A stretch of 8,872 bases of DNA from an uncultured Clostridia bacterium (lineage in GTDB: Bacteria; Bacillota; Clostridia; Christensenellales; Aristaeellaceae), in NCBI GenBank assembly GCA_944363005.1, contig CALVTV010000111.1, forward strand, positions 1 to 8,872. The letters are read 5' to 3'. A model generated the notes under the pieces. It was not told the DNA's origin. It saw nothing but the letters and a program-made list of their open reading frames with translations, and searched no databases. Both the position numbers and the translations under genes were made by a program. The stretch's first letter is position 1; each line of letters begins with the position of its first letter. Positions 6,555 to 8,872 of the stretch are shown piece by piece.

Positions 6555-7931
6555 TTGCCAAAGAACGAAACCTATTACCATTCCGTCCGGCTTGACGTGG
6601 AGAAGTGCAAGGGCTGCACCATTTGCCTCAAGCACTGCCCGACGGAAGCCATACGAATTCGAAATAACCGCGCAACCATTCTCAGCGAGCGCTGCATCGA
6701 CTGCGGCGAATGCATCAAAGTCTGCAAACATCACGCCAAGGTCGCCGTCACCGATCCCCTGGACATCATCCACAAAAAGCGCTACGCCATCGCCCTGCCC
6801 GCCCCCACACTCTACGCCCAGTTCCCGGGCGAACACAAGGCAACGGCCATCATTGCCGCGCTCTTTCGCCTCGGATTCGATGACGTCTTTGAAGTCGCGC
6901 GCGGCGCCGAGGTGGTATCCTATGCCATCGGCAAAACGCTGATTTCGCAGGACCGGACGTTGCCCGTCATCTCTTCCGCCTGCCCCGCAATCGTCCGCAT
7001 GATCCAGATCAACTTTCCAAGTCTGATCGAAAACATCATCGATATCGTTTCCCCGATGGAAGCGGCGGCCAAAATTGCAAAAGAAGAATTCGCCCGCAAA
7101 CACGGCGTTCCCGCTCAAGAAATCGGCGCATACTTCATCACCCCCTGCGCGGCAAAAGTGACCGCTGTACGCGCGCCCATCGGGCAGGAGGAATCCTACG
7201 TGGATGGCGTCATTTCCATACTGGATGTGTATACGGCGATGAACGCCTTCATCAAGGAGGGGTTTGAACCCTTTGAAATCGACCGCGCCAGCGCCGTCGG
7301 CATCCGATGGGCTGCTCCAGGCGGCGAGGCAACGGCAGTCGGCTCGCGCAATGCCCTTTGTGTCGACGGGATTGAAAACGTGATGCGCGTACTTGAACAG
7401 ATTGAAAACAATCGTTTTGATCGTTTGGATTATTTCGAAGGGCTGGCTTGCGTCAACGGTTGCCTGGGCGGCCCGCTGACTGTTGAAAACGCCTATGTCG
7501 CCAAAAACCGGCTTAACCGCATCATCAAGCACGCGGAGCAAAAGAAGGTCAACCGTACCGCAATATTTGAGCATGCGCAAGATACGCTTCGCATGACGAA
7601 ACCGATCGAGCCCAACAATGTGTTGCAGCTGGAAGGTTCCATCTTCGAACGGCTGGAAAAAGCCGAACGCATCGAGCAGGTCTTGGCCTCCCTGCCCGGC
7701 CTGGATTGCGGCTCCTGCGGATCGCCTACCTGCCGCGCCCTGGCTTGGGACATCGTTCATGGCGACGCAAGCGAGATGAACTGCATCCACAAGCTCAACG
7801 AGCGCATCAGTGCTCTGGCATCTCAAATGATTGAACTGGAACGCTCCACCCGTTTTTCATCCCCGCAGGAAGGGGAAAAAACGCAACTGCGGGCCAAGGA
7901 GGAATCGAGTCATGAAGCTTTCCGAGTTTGA
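6555..7931 (+). CDS. [FeFe]-hydrogenase-like Fe-S sensor protein without PAS domain (HydS2)
   Basis: A 458-residue protein from TTG 6555 (464 residues if ATG 6537 is used). Two [4Fe-4S] motifs come first (Cys18/21/24/28 and Cys47/50/53/57), then an H-cluster domain: L1 SSACPAI (Ala142, Cys143), L2 TPCAAKVTA (Cys198, Lys201), L3 EGLACVNGCLGGP (Cys299, Cys303). The four cluster ligands are kept. However, the proton-relay cysteine of L1 is Ala142, the L2 glutamate is Ala204, and the L3 methionine is Leu297, so fast H2 turnover is unlikely. A CX2CX4CX16C cluster follows (Cys385/388/393/410), then a charged helical tail; there is no PAS domain. This pattern resembles the putative sensory hydrogenases described from Thermoanaerobacter. 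It sits 58 bases after the ATPase gene and overlaps the next gene by 20 bases; it may signal through those partners. Confidence 0.9.
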   Translation: MPKNETYYHSVRLDVEKCKGCTICLKHCPTEAIRIRNNRATILSERCIDCGECIKVCKHHAKVAVTDPLDIIHKKRYAIALPAPTLYAQFPGEHKATAIIAALFRLGFDDVFEVARGAEVVSYAIGKTLISQDRTLPVISSACPAIVRMIQINFPSLIENIIDIVSPMEAAAKIAKEEFARKHGVPAQEIGAYFITPCAAKVTAVRAPIGQEESYVDGVISILDVYTAMNAFIKEGFEPFEIDRASAVGIRWAAPGGEATAVGSRNALCVDGIENVMRVLEQIENNRFDRLDYFEGLACVNGCLGGPLTVENAYVAKNRLNRIIKHAEQKKVNRTAIFEHAQDTLRMTKPIEPNNVLQLEGSIFERLEKAERIEQVLASLPGLDCGSCGSPTCRALAWDIVHGDASEMNCIHKLNERISALASQMIELERSTRFSSPQEGEKTQLRAKEESSHEAFRV

Positions 7932-8259
7932 AGCCCTTTCCGGCGCCAAACGCCTGACGAAGCCCATGGAAGATCGCGAGATTACCGCTGGGTATACGTG
8001 CGATTTGCTCAGCCACGTCATGGGCCGCGGCCAGGCGGGCATGGCCTGGATCACCGTGCAAACCCACATGAATGTGATCGCAGTCGCTGCGCTGTTGGAT
8101 TTTGCCTGCGTCATTGTGCCGGAATCCCTGCCGATCGAGGCGCCCATTTTGGCAAAAGCCGAAGAGGAAGGCATAACCCTCTTCGCAAGCGATTTGACCG
8201 CCTATGAATTAGTCGCTCTGCTGGCTGCTCATGGCGTAGGTCCTGTTTCACGCTCATGA
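7912..8259 (+). CDS. DRTGG-domain protein, second copy
   Basis: A 115-residue protein of the second DRTGG type found beside hydrogenase genes. Diagnostic stretches are GYTCDLLSHVMGRGQAGMAW (residues 24-43), ITVQTHMNVIAVAALLDFAC (44-63), and AEEEGITLFASDLTAYELVALL (82-103). It differs clearly from the first DRTGG protein and is not a recent duplicate. ATG 7912 is chosen because AAGGAGG (7896-7902) lies 9 bases upstream; the gene overlaps the HydS2 end by 20 bases and its stop shares bases with the PHP start. The molecular role is unknown: ligand or nucleotide sensing is possible, and some database entries call such proteins serine kinases without proof. Confidence 0.85.
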   Translation: MKLSEFEALSGAKRLTKPMEDREITAGYTCDLLSHVMGRGQAGMAWITVQTHMNVIAVAALLDFACVIVPESLPIEAPILAKAEEEGITLFASDLTAYELVALLAAHGVGPVSRS

Positions 8260-8872
8260 AGCTCTACGCCGATTTGCACATCCACTCTTGCCTCTCCCCT
8301 TGCGGGGATGCGCTGATGACGCCTAACAACATCGTCGGCATGGCTTATCTCAAAGGGTTGGACGTGATCGCCGTCTGTGATCACAACAGCGCAAGGAACC
8401 TGCCCGCCGTAAAGGCCGTTGCCGATACGATGGGTCTTCTGGTATTGCCAGGCATGGAATTGACCACCCGAGAGGACGTTCACCTCCTCTGTTATTTTCG
8501 CGATGTGCCCACTTGCCTGGCCTTTTCTGAGCAGATTTATGCCCATTTGCCTGACATTCCCAATCGCCCGCACTTCTTCGGAGATCAGTTGGTATTGAAT
8601 GAACAGGACGAGGAGATCTCCACGGAAGGCAAACTGCTGATTCATGCCCTCGATTTGGGGTTTGAAGCGTGCGTGCAGCTGGCTCACAAATACGGCGGCT
8701 GCTGCGTACCCGCCCATATCAACCGCGGCGCAAACGGCGTTCTTCAGGCGCTTGGCTTTCTTCCCGAAAACGTTCCGTTGGATGCCCTGGAAGTCAGTGA
8801 TAGCGCACCCGCTCCGTTGCTGGATTTGACCGGATGGCGGGTGTTGAAATCCTCGGACGCTCATGCCCTGGA
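8256..8872 (+). CDS. PHP-domain metal-dependent phosphoesterase, 3' partial
   Basis: The frame starts at ATG 8256, overlapping the preceding stop (ATGA), and remains open to the window end, giving 205 residues. It belongs to the PHP superfamily of metal-dependent phosphoesterases. Ligand residues are in place: ADLHIHS (His8, His10), DHNS (Asp42, His43), GMELT (Glu68), His76, PAHINR (His154) and SSDAH (Asp201, His203). The N-terminal LSPCGDALMTPNNIVGMA is very like the PHP protein that usually stands upstream of bifurcating hydrogenase genes in Clostridia. Its substrate is unknown; trinucleotide or nucleoside phosphates are known for other PHP enzymes. The middle insert (residues 82-140) is the less conserved part. 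Little of the C-terminus should be missing, since the final Asp/His motif is already present. The ribosome site is weak, so it probably depends on coupling to the gene before. Confidence 0.88.
   Translation, partial: MKLYADLHIHSCLSPCGDALMTPNNIVGMAYLKGLDVIAVCDHNSARNLPAVKAVADTMGLLVLPGMELTTREDVHLLCYFRDVPTCLAFSEQIYAHLPDIPNRPHFFGDQLVLNEQDEEISTEGKLLIHALDLGFEACVQLAHKYGGCCVPAHINRGANGVLQALGFLPENVPLDALEVSDSAPAPLLDLTGWRVLKSSDAHAL

Noticed and set aside
6549..7826. 425-residue open frame on the - strand
   Set aside because: Antisense to HydS2; composition is shadow-like and no motif is present.
8229..8864. 211-residue open frame on the - strand
   Set aside because: The + strand frame here encodes a PHP domain with its metal ligands; the - frame is its shadow.

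Overview
The window looks like chromosomal DNA of an obligately anaerobic member of the Bacillota, class Clostridia. The gene content (multi-[4Fe-4S] hydrogenase-like proteins, a SpoIIE-type phosphatase, RsbW-like ATPase, DRTGG and PHP domain proteins, a clostridial-type GH3 beta-glucosidase) and the AGGAGG-type ribosome binding sites point there. Genus cannot be told from the sequence. The DNA is moderately GC-rich by eye. Ten protein-coding genes are supported; no rRNA, tRNA, CRISPR or mobile element was seen.

Left part (1-2200, + strand): the 3' end of a GH3 beta-glucosidase gene, a small GtrA-like membrane protein, then a family 2 glycosyltransferase. The last two suggest modification of a cell-surface glycan or lipid carrier. 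A bidirectional intrinsic terminator at 2303-2336 separates this block from the convergent genes to its right.

Right part (2404-8872): two divergent operons share a 485-base control region (5243-5727). On the - strand, an H-cluster-domain protein with a C-terminal PAS domain (called HydS1 here) overlaps a SpoIIE/PP2C-type phosphatase gene. On the + strand, five tightly packed genes follow: DRTGG-domain protein, RsbW-like GHKL ATPase, a second H-cluster-domain protein without PAS (HydS2), a second DRTGG protein, and a PHP-domain phosphoesterase that runs off the window. Both HydS proteins keep all four cysteines expected to hold the H-cluster, but their surroundings depart from those of catalytic HydA, and HydS2 has alanine where the proton-relay cysteine should be. 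They are best read as sensory, not fermentative, [FeFe]-hydrogenase homologues.

Together the genes look like a hydrogen- or redox-sensing module with phospho-signalling outputs: one sensor wired to a phosphatase, the other to an anti-sigma-type kinase, as in partner switching. From knowledge of related clostridial genomes, the + strand gene order is usually followed by genes of an NAD(P)-linked electron-bifurcating hydrogenase (NuoE, NuoF and HydA-like subunits); that part lies outside this window and is not seen. The gene neighbourhood is recurrent in Clostridia, but its signalling logic is, as far as I know, not worked out.
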